64,000 bases of DNA from JAGQIB01 sp041393395 (GTDB lineage: Bacteria > ARS69), in NCBI GenBank assembly GCA_041393395.1, contig JAWKKG010000008.1, forward strand, positions 62,001 through 126,000. The letters run 5' to 3'. The notes below the pieces were generated by a model. It made no database searches. It worked only from the letters and a program-made list of their open reading frames with translations, and had not been told where the DNA came from. Positions 24,855-33,164 of the stretch are shown here, in pieces (position 1 is the first letter of the stretch; every line of letters starts with the position of its first letter). Both the position numbers and the translations under genes were made by a program.

Positions 24855-26801
24855 CTACTCGGCGTCTTCCGCCGGCAGTCGATGGATCTGGGTGTAATCC
24901 GTGATGTTCTTGCGCTTCAGCTCGGCGGCGACGCTCGCGGCCTCGGCGCGATCTCCGTACGGTCCCACGTAGACTCGCCACCACCAGCCCTTCTTCGGGA
25001 TCTCCACGTGGCGGATGACGGTGGGATAGCCGGCGCGCTCGAAGCGGGCCGCGTCCTTGCGGGCTCCCGCCTCCGTCGTCTGCGACGTGAGGTGCACGCC
25101 GAACCGCGGTCCGGCCGGAATGGCCGCCGGCGACGGCGGCGGTGCCTGCGTGGCCGGAGCGGTCGACACGTCCGGAGTCGTTGCCGGCGCGGACGTCGAT
25201 GCCGCCGGCTCCTCGACGGGAACCGCACGGGACTCGTCGACTTCCGTCGGCGAACCGGCGGGACCGTTCCGGTCGGACGGAAGGCGCGGATCGAGATCCC
25301 CGACGCCGACCGGCAGACCCGCCTCGCCCCGCGCCACCGCCTCCTCGACCGCGTCGTCGAGCGCGGTGTGCGGAGGCGCCGTCATCTCCGGCGAAGGTCC
25401 GTCCCCGTCCGCCGACGGCAACGCGTCCGTCGAGCCCGCGGCGGTCTCCGACAGTTCCGCGGGCACGGCGTCCTGCACGTTCGACCCGACCGGCGGGCGC
25501 GCGTTCTCCGTCGGCCGCGGGCCGGCCGCGGCGACCTCGGTCTTCGCCGGACGCCCGCGCATCAGGTTCCAGCCGAGAACGGCCGCGAGCACGAGCGCCG
25601 CCGCGATCGCCACGCCGATCCACGGTCCCCGGCCGCGCGAGCTCGCGGGTTCCTCGATCGGTGCCGGATCGTCGAGGGCCGAGAGCGCACGCTCGATCGC
25701 ATCGTCCACCGGAGCGGCCGCGCTCGCCTCCTCGGCGATCGGCGGCGGCGCCGGCATCTCCGGAAGCGACGCGGCTCTCGCCACGGGCACTTCGGCCGTC
25801 GGTGGGCGCGGAGGAGTCGGGCGCGGCGACGGAGCGACGGGTTCGACTGCGGCCGGTGGGACCGGCAGGGCCGACTCGAGCTCGAGCGGCTCCGGTTCCA
25901 CCGGGGCGACGTCCAGCGGCGCCGGCGGCTCGACGGCCTCGGGCTCCTGCCAGGTCGCGCCGTGGACGATCAGCGGCTCCTCTTCCGGCGGCGCCGACGC
26001 GGCGACCTCCGGCTCGGACGCGAATGCGGGCTCCTCCGCGATCACCTCCGCGATCGGTTCCGGGACGGGAACGGCCGGGGGCGGCGCCGCCGCGGGCTCG
26101 TCGCGCAGGATCGCGAGAATCCCCACGCACTTCTCCCGGCCGAACGTGTCGCGGAGCCGACGCGTCTTCGCCGCATCCGACGTGCCGATCTCGTGCACGA
26201 GAATCCACGCGTCGATCTCGGCGAGGAAGCGGGCCGCCGCGCGCGTGTCGCGCAGGTCGGGACCGTTCACGAGAACGAGATCGCCCGTCCGCGCGAGCTC
26301 GTCGAAGAGCGCACGCACCGCGTCCGAGCCGAACGTGCCCTCGAGGTCCGTCGTGCCCGAACCGACCGGCAGCAGATTCAGGCCCGGCGTCTGCGTCGGC
26401 GCGACGACACGCGGCGAGCGCACGCCGTAGCGCAGGACGTCCACGAGTCCTTCCTGCGCGCGGTCCCGATCGTCGAACGACAGGTGCGCCGCGCGCACGT
26501 CGGCGTCGACGAGGATCGCGGTGCGCTCGGCTGCCACCGACGCACCGAGCAACGAAGCGACGACCGCACGGTGCGCGGACGATACGTCGCCGAGCAATCC
26601 GACCGAGGCGCCGCGCCCGTGCGGCGACAGCAGCAGTCGATCCGCCGCGCGGTGATACTCGCGTCGCGCGCGTTCGTCGGCGGGAAACATCGGAGTGATC
26701 ACGCCATCCTCGACGAGAGGCGGCGGCAACGTACCCAGCAGAGGAATCTCGAGTTCGAGCGCGGCTTCCTCGGGTGTCGCGAAGCCCGTCACGGTGTCCA
26801 T
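24855..26801 (-). CDS. BY-kinase-like ATPase domain without P-loop, fused through one TM helix to a SPOR domain
   Basis: 648 residues from an ATG at 26801, overlapping selA by 13 bases with GGAGG upstream. Residues 1-235 follow the layout of bacterial tyrosine kinases and CpsD/MinD-type ATPases: I-P-L-L-G-T-L-P, then VGLLGDVSSAHRAVVASLLG where the Walker A loop should be, LVDADVRAAHL (Walker A'), GLVDVLRYG, LNLLPVGSG and LVLVNGPDL. The P-loop lysine and Ser/Thr are gone, so ATP hydrolysis is unlikely. Residues 235-390 are Pro/Ala/Glu-rich, 393-414 is a membrane helix, 415-565 a second disordered stretch, and 570-640 a SPOR peptidoglycan-binding domain. The topology implies a cytoplasmic pseudo-ATPase tied to the cell wall, perhaps at division sites. 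Confidence 0.8.
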   Translation of the reverse strand: MDTVTGFATPEEAALELEIPLLGTLPPPLVEDGVITPMFPADERARREYHRAADRLLLSPHGRGASVGLLGDVSSAHRAVVASLLGASVAAERTAILVDADVRAAHLSFDDRDRAQEGLVDVLRYGVRSPRVVAPTQTPGLNLLPVGSGTTDLEGTFGSDAVRALFDELARTGDLVLVNGPDLRDTRAAARFLAEIDAWILVHEIGTSDAAKTRRLRDTFGREKCVGILAILRDEPAAAPPPAVPVPEPIAEVIAEEPAFASEPEVAASAPPEEEPLIVHGATWQEPEAVEPPAPLDVAPVEPEPLELESALPVPPAAVEPVAPSPRPTPPRPPTAEVPVARAASLPEMPAPPPIAEEASAAAPVDDAIERALSALDDPAPIEEPASSRGRGPWIGVAIAAALVLAAVLGWNLMRGRPAKTEVAAAGPRPTENARPPVGSNVQDAVPAELSETAAGSTDALPSADGDGPSPEMTAPPHTALDDAVEEAVARGEAGLPVGVGDLDPRLPSDRNGPAGSPTEVDESRAVPVEEPAASTSAPATTPDVSTAPATQAPPPSPAAIPAGPRFGVHLTSQTTEAGARKDAARFERAGYPTVIRHVEIPKKGWWWRVYVGPYGDRAEAASVAAELKRKNITDYTQIHRLPAEDAE

Positions 26802-28210
26802 CCTTCCCCTCCTCCCGAACCGCCGAACCGTGTCCGGATCGCGCGGACGCACTCGTCGTCTTCTCCGGGATCGAGACTGCGCGGATCCAGCAGGACCCGC
26901 TCCTCCTCGATCCTTCCGACGACCGGCAGCGGCAGATGCCGCAAGGCGGCCGCCAGAGCGGCCGCCGCCATCTCCCGGTGGACGAGCGCGCATGCGAACG
27001 AATCGAGCCGGGCTCCCGGCACCGAACCGCCGCCGACCTCGCCCTGCGTGGGGACGACCTCCGTCCGCAGATCCGCGATGCCGGCGAGCCCGCGCGCGAT
27101 CGCCTGGGCCCGCTGGCGCATCTCCTCGGACGAGGCCTCGAGCGCCCGCAGCACGGGCACGCGCTCCCTCGCTCGGACCGGATCTTCCAGGAGATCGAGC
27201 GTCGCCGCAAGGGCCGCGATGGTGAACTTGTCGACCCGCAGAGCGCGAGCCAGCGGATTCTTGCGTAGCCGGTCCAGGACCGCCCGCTTCCCGAGCAGGA
27301 TCCCGGCCTGGGGGCCGCCGAGGAGCTTGTCCCCGGAAAGCGTCACGAGGTCCACGTCGGCCCGGAGGCTCTCGGCCAGGCTCGGCTCGGAGGCGGCCAC
27401 CGGCAGGTCCACGAGCGCGCCCGAACCGAGGTCGTGCAGGACGGGAACTCCCCGGCGGCGACCGAGCTCGACGAGCTCCGCGAGTCCCGGCTCGGCGACG
27501 AAGCCGTCCTGCCGGAAGTTCGAGCGATGGACCTTGAGGAGCAGCGCCGTATCCGGGCCGATCGCCCGCTCGTAGTCCGCGAGATGGGTCCGGTTCGTGG
27601 TCCCGACCTCCACCAGGCGGGCGCCCGCGCGCGCCATCACGTCGGGGATGCGGAACGAGCCGCCGATCTCCACGAGCTCGCCGCGCGACACGATCGCTTC
27701 GCGCCCCTGCGCGAGCTCGTTCAGCGCGAGCACGAGCGCCCCGGCGTTGTTGTTGACGACGAGCGCGGCCTCGGCGCCCGTGATCTGCACGAGCTGCTTC
27801 TCGAGGATCCGACCGCGCGAGCCTCGCCGGCCCGTCTCGAGCTCGAACTCGAGATCGCACGCACCGCGAGCGACGTCGAGCAGCGCTTCCACCGCCTCCG
27901 GAGCGAGCCGGGCGCGGCCGAGATTCGTGTGGAGCACGACGCCGGTCGCGTTCAGCACGCGGCGCGGGCCGCGCGCGCGAGTGGACAGACGCGCCGCCAC
28001 TTCCTGCGCGACAGTTCCGGCGGTGGGCGGCGCCGCGCGGCCGTCGGAGTCCCGCGGAGTCCGCGTGAGGATCTCCCGCCGGATCTCGTCGAGGCGGTCA
28101 CGCACGAACCGGACCACGACCGGGCGCGGCTCGCGCGCGAGGGACTCGCGCAGCGAAGGGTCCGCCAGCACCTGGTCGACGGACGGAATCTGACGGAGAA
28201 GTTCCTGCAA
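26789..28210 (-). CDS. selA: L-seryl-tRNA(Sec) selenium transferase
   Basis: 473 residues from a TTG at 28210, which gives the normal family length; no better start lies downstream of the promoter at 28257-28285. The PLP fold is plain: N-terminal LRQIPSVDQVL, the substrate loop LNATGVVLHTNLGRA, and the cofactor lysine in TLSGDKLLGGPQAG. It converts Ser-tRNA(Sec) to Sec-tRNA(Sec) using selenophosphate. selB, selC and selD are not in the window, so the remainder of the selenocysteine machinery must be elsewhere. The next gene overlaps its end by 13 bases. Confidence 0.95.
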   Translation of the reverse strand: MQELLRQIPSVDQVLADPSLRESLAREPRPVVVRFVRDRLDEIRREILTRTPRDSDGRAAPPTAGTVAQEVAARLSTRARGPRRVLNATGVVLHTNLGRARLAPEAVEALLDVARGACDLEFELETGRRGSRGRILEKQLVQITGAEAALVVNNNAGALVLALNELAQGREAIVSRGELVEIGGSFRIPDVMARAGARLVEVGTTNRTHLADYERAIGPDTALLLKVHRSNFRQDGFVAEPGLAELVELGRRRGVPVLHDLGSGALVDLPVAASEPSLAESLRADVDLVTLSGDKLLGGPQAGILLGKRAVLDRLRKNPLARALRVDKFTIAALAATLDLLEDPVRARERVPVLRALEASSEEMRQRAQAIARGLAGIADLRTEVVPTQGEVGGGSVPGARLDSFACALVHREMAAAALAAALRHLPLPVVGRIEEERVLLDPRSLDPGEDDECVRAIRTRFGGSGGGEGWTP

Positions 28211-28256
28211 AGGGCGCTCGCTCGGGGCCGGGGAAAGGTGCGCAGGCCGTGGGGCG

Positions 28257-28285
28257 ATGGTGCCAGCGTCCGTCCGGAGCGTCAA
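28257..28285 (-). promoter_or_regulatory. Probable sigma70-type promoter of the selA unit
   Basis: TTGACG (28285-28280) and CACCAT (28262-28257) are 17 bases apart on the minus strand, in the 113-bp gap between the binding-lipoprotein gene and selA. The -10 matches the consensus at only half its positions. A start near 28250 leaves about 40 bases before the selA TTG. Confidence 0.5.
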
Positions 28286-28323
28286 GCGAGGCGCGGGTTT
28301 CCGGCGCTTTGGGCCGGCCGCGA

Positions 28324-29460
28324 TCAGTTCGCGGCCGTATCCGCGACCGCTCGCCGGGGAGCGATCCTGACCTCGAGCCGCTCGAGGAACTCCGCTCGAT
28401 CCGGCTGCACGCGCGACACCGCGACGGACTCGGTGACGCCGGCGGGGCCACCGCCCGCGAGGCGGCCGGTCGCCCCGGTCGCATCGAGACCGCCTTCGAG
28501 GAGCGAGCGCAACCCCTCGCGCTCGACCCCGGCCACACGCGCCGCCTCCGCGACGAGTGCGACCGCGTCCCAGCCGAACGCACACGCGGTCGTGGGCGCC
28601 GCGTCCGCGTCGCGGAGCAGACCGCGGAGCTTCCGGGCCTCGGGCGAGGGGTCCTCCGCGGACCAGAACGAGAACCGGAAGACGACGTGGTCCGCCGCGG
28701 CCGCCGATGCCCCCTCGTGATCCCACCCGTCGATCAACAGCATCGGAACACCGCGGAGCCGATCGCCCCGGGCGGCGGCCGCCGCCGCCGACACGTACGG
28801 CGTGGCCGCGAACAGCACGTCGAGCTCAGGCTCGCGGCCGGCCGGCCGGATCGGCTCGCCGTCTTCGTCGAGGTCGAGCGTCCAGGGGATCTCGCCCCCG
28901 CGCTGCGCGAACTCGAACGAGAACTCCTCGGCCATCGCCATCGACGTCGCGCTCGCCGGATCCCGCACCACCGCCGCGGCCCCGGCGTCCAGTCTCTCCC
29001 GCGCGTACCGGGCGGCGGCCGCGGCCAGTGCCGGCGCGCGATGCACGCTCACGATCCGCGACTCGTACCCGGGCGGCGCCGCGAGCGGAGAGAGTGCGAC
29101 GAAGGCGACCCCGGCCGATTCGAGCGCCGCCGCGAGCGGGCGCGCGGTCGCCGGGGACCACCCGCCGACCACGGCCCGAACCTCGGGATCCGCCGCGAGC
29201 TCGCGCGCGCGACGCACGGACAGCATCGGGTCACCGCCGCCGTCGACGGCCCGAATCGTCCAGCGCGGACTCCCCTCGCGACTGGCGACGGCGAGCTCCA
29301 GCCCCGTGCGCACGGCCTCGCCCGCGTTCGATGCGGGACCCGTCAGCGGCAGCACCGCGCCCAGGACCACGGCGCGTTCCGGGCCGGGTGACGACGCGCG
29401 ACAGCCGCCGAGCCCGGCGACGACGACGGCCAAGAGGAGGAAAGCACGAGAACGATTCAT
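28324..29460 (-). CDS. Periplasmic-binding (Leu/Ile/Val-type) lipoprotein
   Basis: 378 residues from an ATG at 29460 overlapping the symporter stop (ATGA). The first 20 residues are a lipoprotein signal ending LGGC (C20). The remainder is a type I periplasmic-binding fold of the Peripla_BP_6 class: LGAVLPLTGPASNAGEA at the start of lobe one, VVGGWSP, and the alternating lobes closed near residue 340. No ABC permease or ATPase gene lies nearby; its only coupled partner is a sodium symporter. It may deliver an amino acid or similar ligand to that transporter, or sense it (inference). The ligand is unknown. Confidence 0.82.
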   Translation of the reverse strand: MNRSRAFLLLAVVVAGLGGCRASSPGPERAVVLGAVLPLTGPASNAGEAVRTGLELAVASREGSPRWTIRAVDGGGDPMLSVRRARELAADPEVRAVVGGWSPATARPLAAALESAGVAFVALSPLAAPPGYESRIVSVHRAPALAAAAARYARERLDAGAAAVVRDPASATSMAMAEEFSFEFAQRGGEIPWTLDLDEDGEPIRPAGREPELDVLFAATPYVSAAAAAARGDRLRGVPMLLIDGWDHEGASAAAADHVVFRFSFWSAEDPSPEARKLRGLLRDADAAPTTACAFGWDAVALVAEAARVAGVEREGLRSLLEGGLDATGATGRLAGGGPAGVTESVAVSRVQPDRAEFLERLEVRIAPRRAVADTAAN

Positions 29461-30800
29461 CCGCCGAACTTCAGGACCCCGATCTTCTGCAGGACCACGA
29501 GGCCCACCGCGACGGGCGAGACGAAGCGGATGATCACGGTCCAGACGGCCGCGAGCAAGGGACCGCTCGCCCCGAGGTCGCGGAAGCCCGCCTCGCGATC
29601 CGCCTTCTTCACGAGCCATCCAGCCGCGATCGCGATCGCGATGCCTCCGATCGGCAGCATGTAGCGCGTGGTCAGGTTGTCGAGGAAGTCGAGCACGGAA
29701 CCGCGGAACGCGGACGCGAGCCCGAGACCCCAGATGACGGCGCCGAAGACCCATGCGGCCTTGTGTCGCGTGAGCCCGAACTCGTCGATCGAGAACGTCA
29801 CCACGACCTCCAGCAACGAGATCGCCGACGACCAGGCCGCGAAGATCAGCAGAAAGAAGAACGCGGCTCCGACGAACATCCCGCCCGGCATCGAGGCGAA
29901 CAGATCCGGCAGGGTCACGAACACGAGACCCGGGCCCTGGCCGGGTTCCTTCCCGGCGGCGAACACGACGGAGAAGATGACGAGTCCCGCGAGCAGGGCG
30001 ATGACCGTATCCAGCACCGCGACGGCCACGCCGTCGCGCACGACCGTCGAGTCGCGCGACAGGTACGAGCCGTACGTGATCATCGCGCCCATGCCCAGCG
30101 AGAGCGTGAAGAATGCGTGGCCCAGCGCCTCGAGCATGCCCTCGGGCTTCAGCGCGTGGAAGTTCGGCCGGAACAGGAACGTCACCGCTTCGGCGAGACC
30201 GCCCCGCATGCCCACGTAGATGAGCAACAGCACGAGAATGCCCACCAGGGCGGGCATCAGGATCGAGCACGCGCGCTCGATGCCGTCGTGCACGCCGCGC
30301 GCCACCACCACGATGGAGAGCAGCATGAAGACGGTATGCCAAAGCGAGGACAGCTTCGGATCACCCACGAGCGCGCCGAACGCGGCGCCGGCCCCTCCCT
30401 CCCCCAGCGGGAACACGCCGAAGGACACGAGCAGGAAGTGGATCGCCCACCCGGCCACGACCGAGTAGAACGACAGGATCAGGAACCCACCCGCCACCGA
30501 GAGGATGCCGGTGAAGACGCTGAGCGCCTTCGCGCCGGGACCCGCGTGGGCGGTGAGAGCGCGCAGCGCGCCGAGAGGGTCCTTGCCTCCGCGACGGCCG
30601 ATGATGAGCTCGGCATACATGAGCGGGAGCCCCACCACCAGGATGCACAGCAGGTAGAACAGGACGAACGCACCGCCGCCGTACTCGCCCGTGATGTAGG
30701 GAAACTTCCAGATGTTGCCGAGCCCGACGGCGCTGCCCGCCGCCGCGAGGACGAAGCCGAGGCGGCTTCCCCAGTGGGCTCGTCCGGTTCCGTTGGCCAC
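29457..30800 (-). CDS. Neurotransmitter:sodium symporter (NSS) family transporter
   Basis: 447 residues from a GTG at 30800 with GGGAGG seven bases upstream. About eleven to twelve membrane helices are visible. Helix 1 carries the unwound sodium and substrate site A-A-G-S-A-V-G-L-G-N-I-W-K-F-P, the hallmark of LeuT/MhsT-like transporters, followed by the E-Y-G-G-G-A-F turn. The conserved SLGMGAMITYGSYL segment corresponds to helix 6. It should import an amino acid or related compound with Na+. A sodium-dependent carrier sharing an ATGA junction with a binding lipoprotein is unusual, because NSS carriers normally work without a binding protein. Confidence 0.9.
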   Translation of the reverse strand: MANGTGRAHWGSRLGFVLAAAGSAVGLGNIWKFPYITGEYGGGAFVLFYLLCILVVGLPLMYAELIIGRRGGKDPLGALRALTAHAGPGAKALSVFTGILSVAGGFLILSFYSVVAGWAIHFLLVSFGVFPLGEGGAGAAFGALVGDPKLSSLWHTVFMLLSIVVVARGVHDGIERACSILMPALVGILVLLLIYVGMRGGLAEAVTFLFRPNFHALKPEGMLEALGHAFFTLSLGMGAMITYGSYLSRDSTVVRDGVAVAVLDTVIALLAGLVIFSVVFAAGKEPGQGPGLVFVTLPDLFASMPGGMFVGAAFFFLLIFAAWSSAISLLEVVVTFSIDEFGLTRHKAAWVFGAVIWGLGLASAFRGSVLDFLDNLTTRYMLPIGGIAIAIAAGWLVKKADREAGFRDLGASGPLLAAVWTVIIRFVSPVAVGLVVLQKIGVLKFGG

Positions 30801-30949
30801 GACAGTCCCTCCCGGCAGGACGCCTCCGATTCGATCACCGGAGTCAGGGAACCGCCCGGGAGCGGCTTCTGTCGAGGAAAAATCGGTCCCAGCGCGCTCC
30901 CGGGGGCGGTGGCCCGCGGAAGACGATCCGGAACTCCGGGGATCGAGGA

Positions 30950-32671
30950 CTATCCTTCCGTGCGATCTCCCGCGGGGCGCGAGATCGCGCCGGTCTTCGA
31001 TTCCTTCGACGAGCCGTCGGTCTCTTCCTCCGACGTCGGCGCGACCTTCGGAACGAGATCGAAACCGGATGCCCACGACGCGGGGCCGAGGACCCCGTCG
31101 CGGAACGTCAGGAGGATCACTTCCTCCGACTCGGGACGCGTCGGCCAGAAACGTCGCGCCGCGAGGGTCGTGGCGAGCTCGTCGCCGGTGCGCGCCCCCG
31201 CGTCGATCGCCGCGAGCAGAGAGGTCATCGCGGTGTAGCCGCGCACGTGGAAGCGAGTGACCTCCTCCTGCGCCTCCTGCCACACCAGCTCCCGGAGCCG
31301 CAGCCGGAACGCGGATTCCGGATGGTCGGCCGCCTCCACCGCGAAGATCGCGCCCTCGAGCGCGACGTTCGCGGGGTCGAGCAACCTCGCGTCGGTCCAG
31401 CCGCCGTGCCCGAGGATCATCTTGTCGAACTCGTAGAAGTCCAGCTGCGCCGCGAGCGCCTCGAGGTCCGCGGCCGCGCCCGGCACGTAGACGGCGTCCA
31501 CGGCCTCGTCGTCGAGGCGCTCCAGCAATCGCCGGAAGTCGCGTTCGCCGACTTCGTAGAACAGCGTCACCGCGACCTCGCCTCCGGCGAACTCGACCGC
31601 GGCGCGGAACGCCCGCTCGTACGCTTCGTTGTCCGCACTGCGGGCCAGAAGGACGCCGAAGCGACGCTTGCCCAGGGTCTGGACCGCGAACTCCGCCAGC
31701 GGACCGGTGAGCTCCTCGGGATCCGGGGCCAGCGTGAGGACATGGCGGCCCAGCTGCGAGATCGCGGGATCCGTGGCCGTGGGTGCGATGAGCGGAACGC
31801 CGTAGGACTCGGACACGGCCCCCGCGGCCAGGCTGGTCACACTCAGGAGCGGCCCGATCACCGCCAGCGCATCGTCGTTCGTGATCGCGGACCGCACCTC
31901 GTTCGTGGCGGTCAGAACGTCTCCCTGCGAGTCGCGCTCCACGAGACGAACCGGAAGCTCCATCACGCCCGGCGACGGAGCGGAGCGATCCCGCAGGGCG
32001 ATCCGCGCTCCGCGCGTGAACGCGTCGCCGAACTTCTCGAACTTGCCGCTGCGCGGTGCGAGCAGGCAGACCACGGCCCCCTCGCCGGCCGCGCGGCGGT
32101 CAGCCACGCGACGGACCAGAGCCCCCGCGTCGAGCGTGCCCGCCGAGCGGCGGAGCTCGTTCAGGTCCGACAGCGGAAGTCGTTCGAGATTCGCCACGAC
32201 GCGGCGCTCGCGCGCGTCCCTCTCGCCGGTCGTCGACGCGTCCCATGCGCGCAACTCGGCGAGCACCGCCCCCGCCTCGTCGCCGCCCCGGCGTCGGAGC
32301 TCGGCGATTCCGTCGTACGCGCGCGCGACCTGGGGGCCGGCCCCGCGCATCCCGGAGATCCGGGAGTACTGCAGCAACGCCTCGGTGTCGCGTCCCTGTG
32401 CACGCAGCGCATCCCCCAGGAGCAGTCGGAGCTCCGCCGGCGACTCCGCATCGCCGGCCGCGAGGCGATCACGCACGAGCTGCTCGGCCGCGGCCGGATC
32501 CGAGACGAGCAGGGTGCGCACCTCTCCCGCGAAACCCCGATCGACGGGAGTCCGGATTTCCTCGTGCGGGGGGATCTCCGCCGTGAGATCGGGGCGCGGC
32601 GCGTTGCCGGCGCAACCGGCCAGCGCCACGGCGACGACGGGAGCAAGGACGCGACGAAATCGACGAGCCAC
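30950..32671 (-). CDS. LpoA-like lipoprotein: helical-repeat domain plus periplasmic-binding fold
   Basis: 573 residues from a GTG at 32671; an ATG at 32707 overlapping the nuclease gene is an alternative giving a longer signal peptide. A lipoprotein signal ends LAGC (C20). Residues about 40-185 are TPR-like helical repeats (A-E-L-R-L-L-L-G-D-A-L-R-A-Q-G-R-D-T-E-A) and residues about 195-540 a type I periplasmic-binding fold (VCLLAPRSGKFEKFG, VIGPLLS, LTLAPDPEELTG). This is the arrangement of LpoA, the outer-membrane activator of penicillin-binding protein 1A. A role in cell-wall synthesis is therefore plausible, but a solute-binding role is not excluded. The last 30 residues are Ser/Glu-rich. 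A 149-bp gap without a convincing promoter separates it from the symporter. Confidence 0.75.
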   Translation of the reverse strand: MARRFRRVLAPVVAVALAGCAGNAPRPDLTAEIPPHEEIRTPVDRGFAGEVRTLLVSDPAAAEQLVRDRLAAGDAESPAELRLLLGDALRAQGRDTEALLQYSRISGMRGAGPQVARAYDGIAELRRRGGDEAGAVLAELRAWDASTTGERDARERRVVANLERLPLSDLNELRRSAGTLDAGALVRRVADRRAAGEGAVVCLLAPRSGKFEKFGDAFTRGARIALRDRSAPSPGVMELPVRLVERDSQGDVLTATNEVRSAITNDDALAVIGPLLSVTSLAAGAVSESYGVPLIAPTATDPAISQLGRHVLTLAPDPEELTGPLAEFAVQTLGKRRFGVLLARSADNEAYERAFRAAVEFAGGEVAVTLFYEVGERDFRRLLERLDDEAVDAVYVPGAAADLEALAAQLDFYEFDKMILGHGGWTDARLLDPANVALEGAIFAVEAADHPESAFRLRLRELVWQEAQEEVTRFHVRGYTAMTSLLAAIDAGARTGDELATTLAARRFWPTRPESEEVILLTFRDGVLGPASWASGFDLVPKVAPTSEEETDGSSKESKTGAISRPAGDRTEG

Positions 32672-32681
32672 GCGCGGCGCG

Positions 32682-33164
32682 TCAGGACCAGAGCTTGCCG
32701 AATTCATCCGGGTCCATCTCCTCGAGCTGGCGCTGCAGTTCTTCCATGGATTGCTCGTAGTTCGCTTCCTCGGCCGAGTCATCGGCCCGGAGAAGCTCCT
32801 CGCGGACGAAGATCGGAGACTTCGTTCGAAGCGCGAGCGCGATGCAGTCCGAGGGACGAGCGTCGATCGCGAGGACCTCGTCGTCTCTCTCGAGATAGAC
32901 CTTGGCGAAGTACGTCTTCTCGCGCAGATCGACGATCGCGACCTTCGGGACCTTCGCGCCGAGACCATCGATCACGGTCTTGAGGAGATCATGGGTCAGC
33001 GGTCGCTGGAACTTCCGCCCCGTCAGCTCCATCGCGATCGCGCTGGCCTCCGACGGACCGATCCAGATCGGGAGCATCCGCTGCCCCTCCCGCTCCCGCA
33101 GGATCACGACCGGAGTCTGCGTGCGATCGTCGATCGCGAGTCCCGACACGGTCATCTCGATCAC
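32682..33164 (-). CDS. Bifunctional nuclease (BFN/DUF151) domain protein
   Basis: 160 residues from a GTG at 33164 overlapping the upstream stop (GTGA). The single BFN domain (about 1-130) shows W-I-G-P-S-E-A-S-A-I-A-M-E-L, RPLTHDLL, and the diagnostic A-R-P-S-D-C-I-A-L-A-L-R block. A Glu-rich C-terminal tail of about 25 residues resembles the UVR motif seen in some relatives. Plant members have DNase and RNase activity; bacterial members are structurally known, but their role is uncertain. Position between a PpiC chaperone and an LpoA-like lipoprotein gives no clear function. Confidence 0.88.
   Translation of the reverse strand: MIEMTVSGLAIDDRTQTPVVILREREGQRMLPIWIGPSEASAIAMELTGRKFQRPLTHDLLKTVIDGLGAKVPKVAIVDLREKTYFAKVYLERDDEVLAIDARPSDCIALALRTKSPIFVREELLRADDSAEEANYEQSMEELQRQLEEMDPDEFGKLWS

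Noticed and set aside
21357..27575. A plus-strand open frame of about 2070 codons opposite smc, the SPOR fusion and selA (and similar long frames, e.g. 3307-7173 and 725-3259)
   Set aside because: These are antisense shadows made by high GC and absence of stop codons. Their Arg/Ala/Leu-rich translations show no domain, while the minus-strand genes are conserved families.
30801..30949. Terminator and promoter between the LpoA-like gene and the symporter
   Set aside because: There is a TTTTT run and a TCGACA near 30870-30885, but no stable stem precedes the T run and no acceptable -10 lies 16-18 bases after TCGACA.
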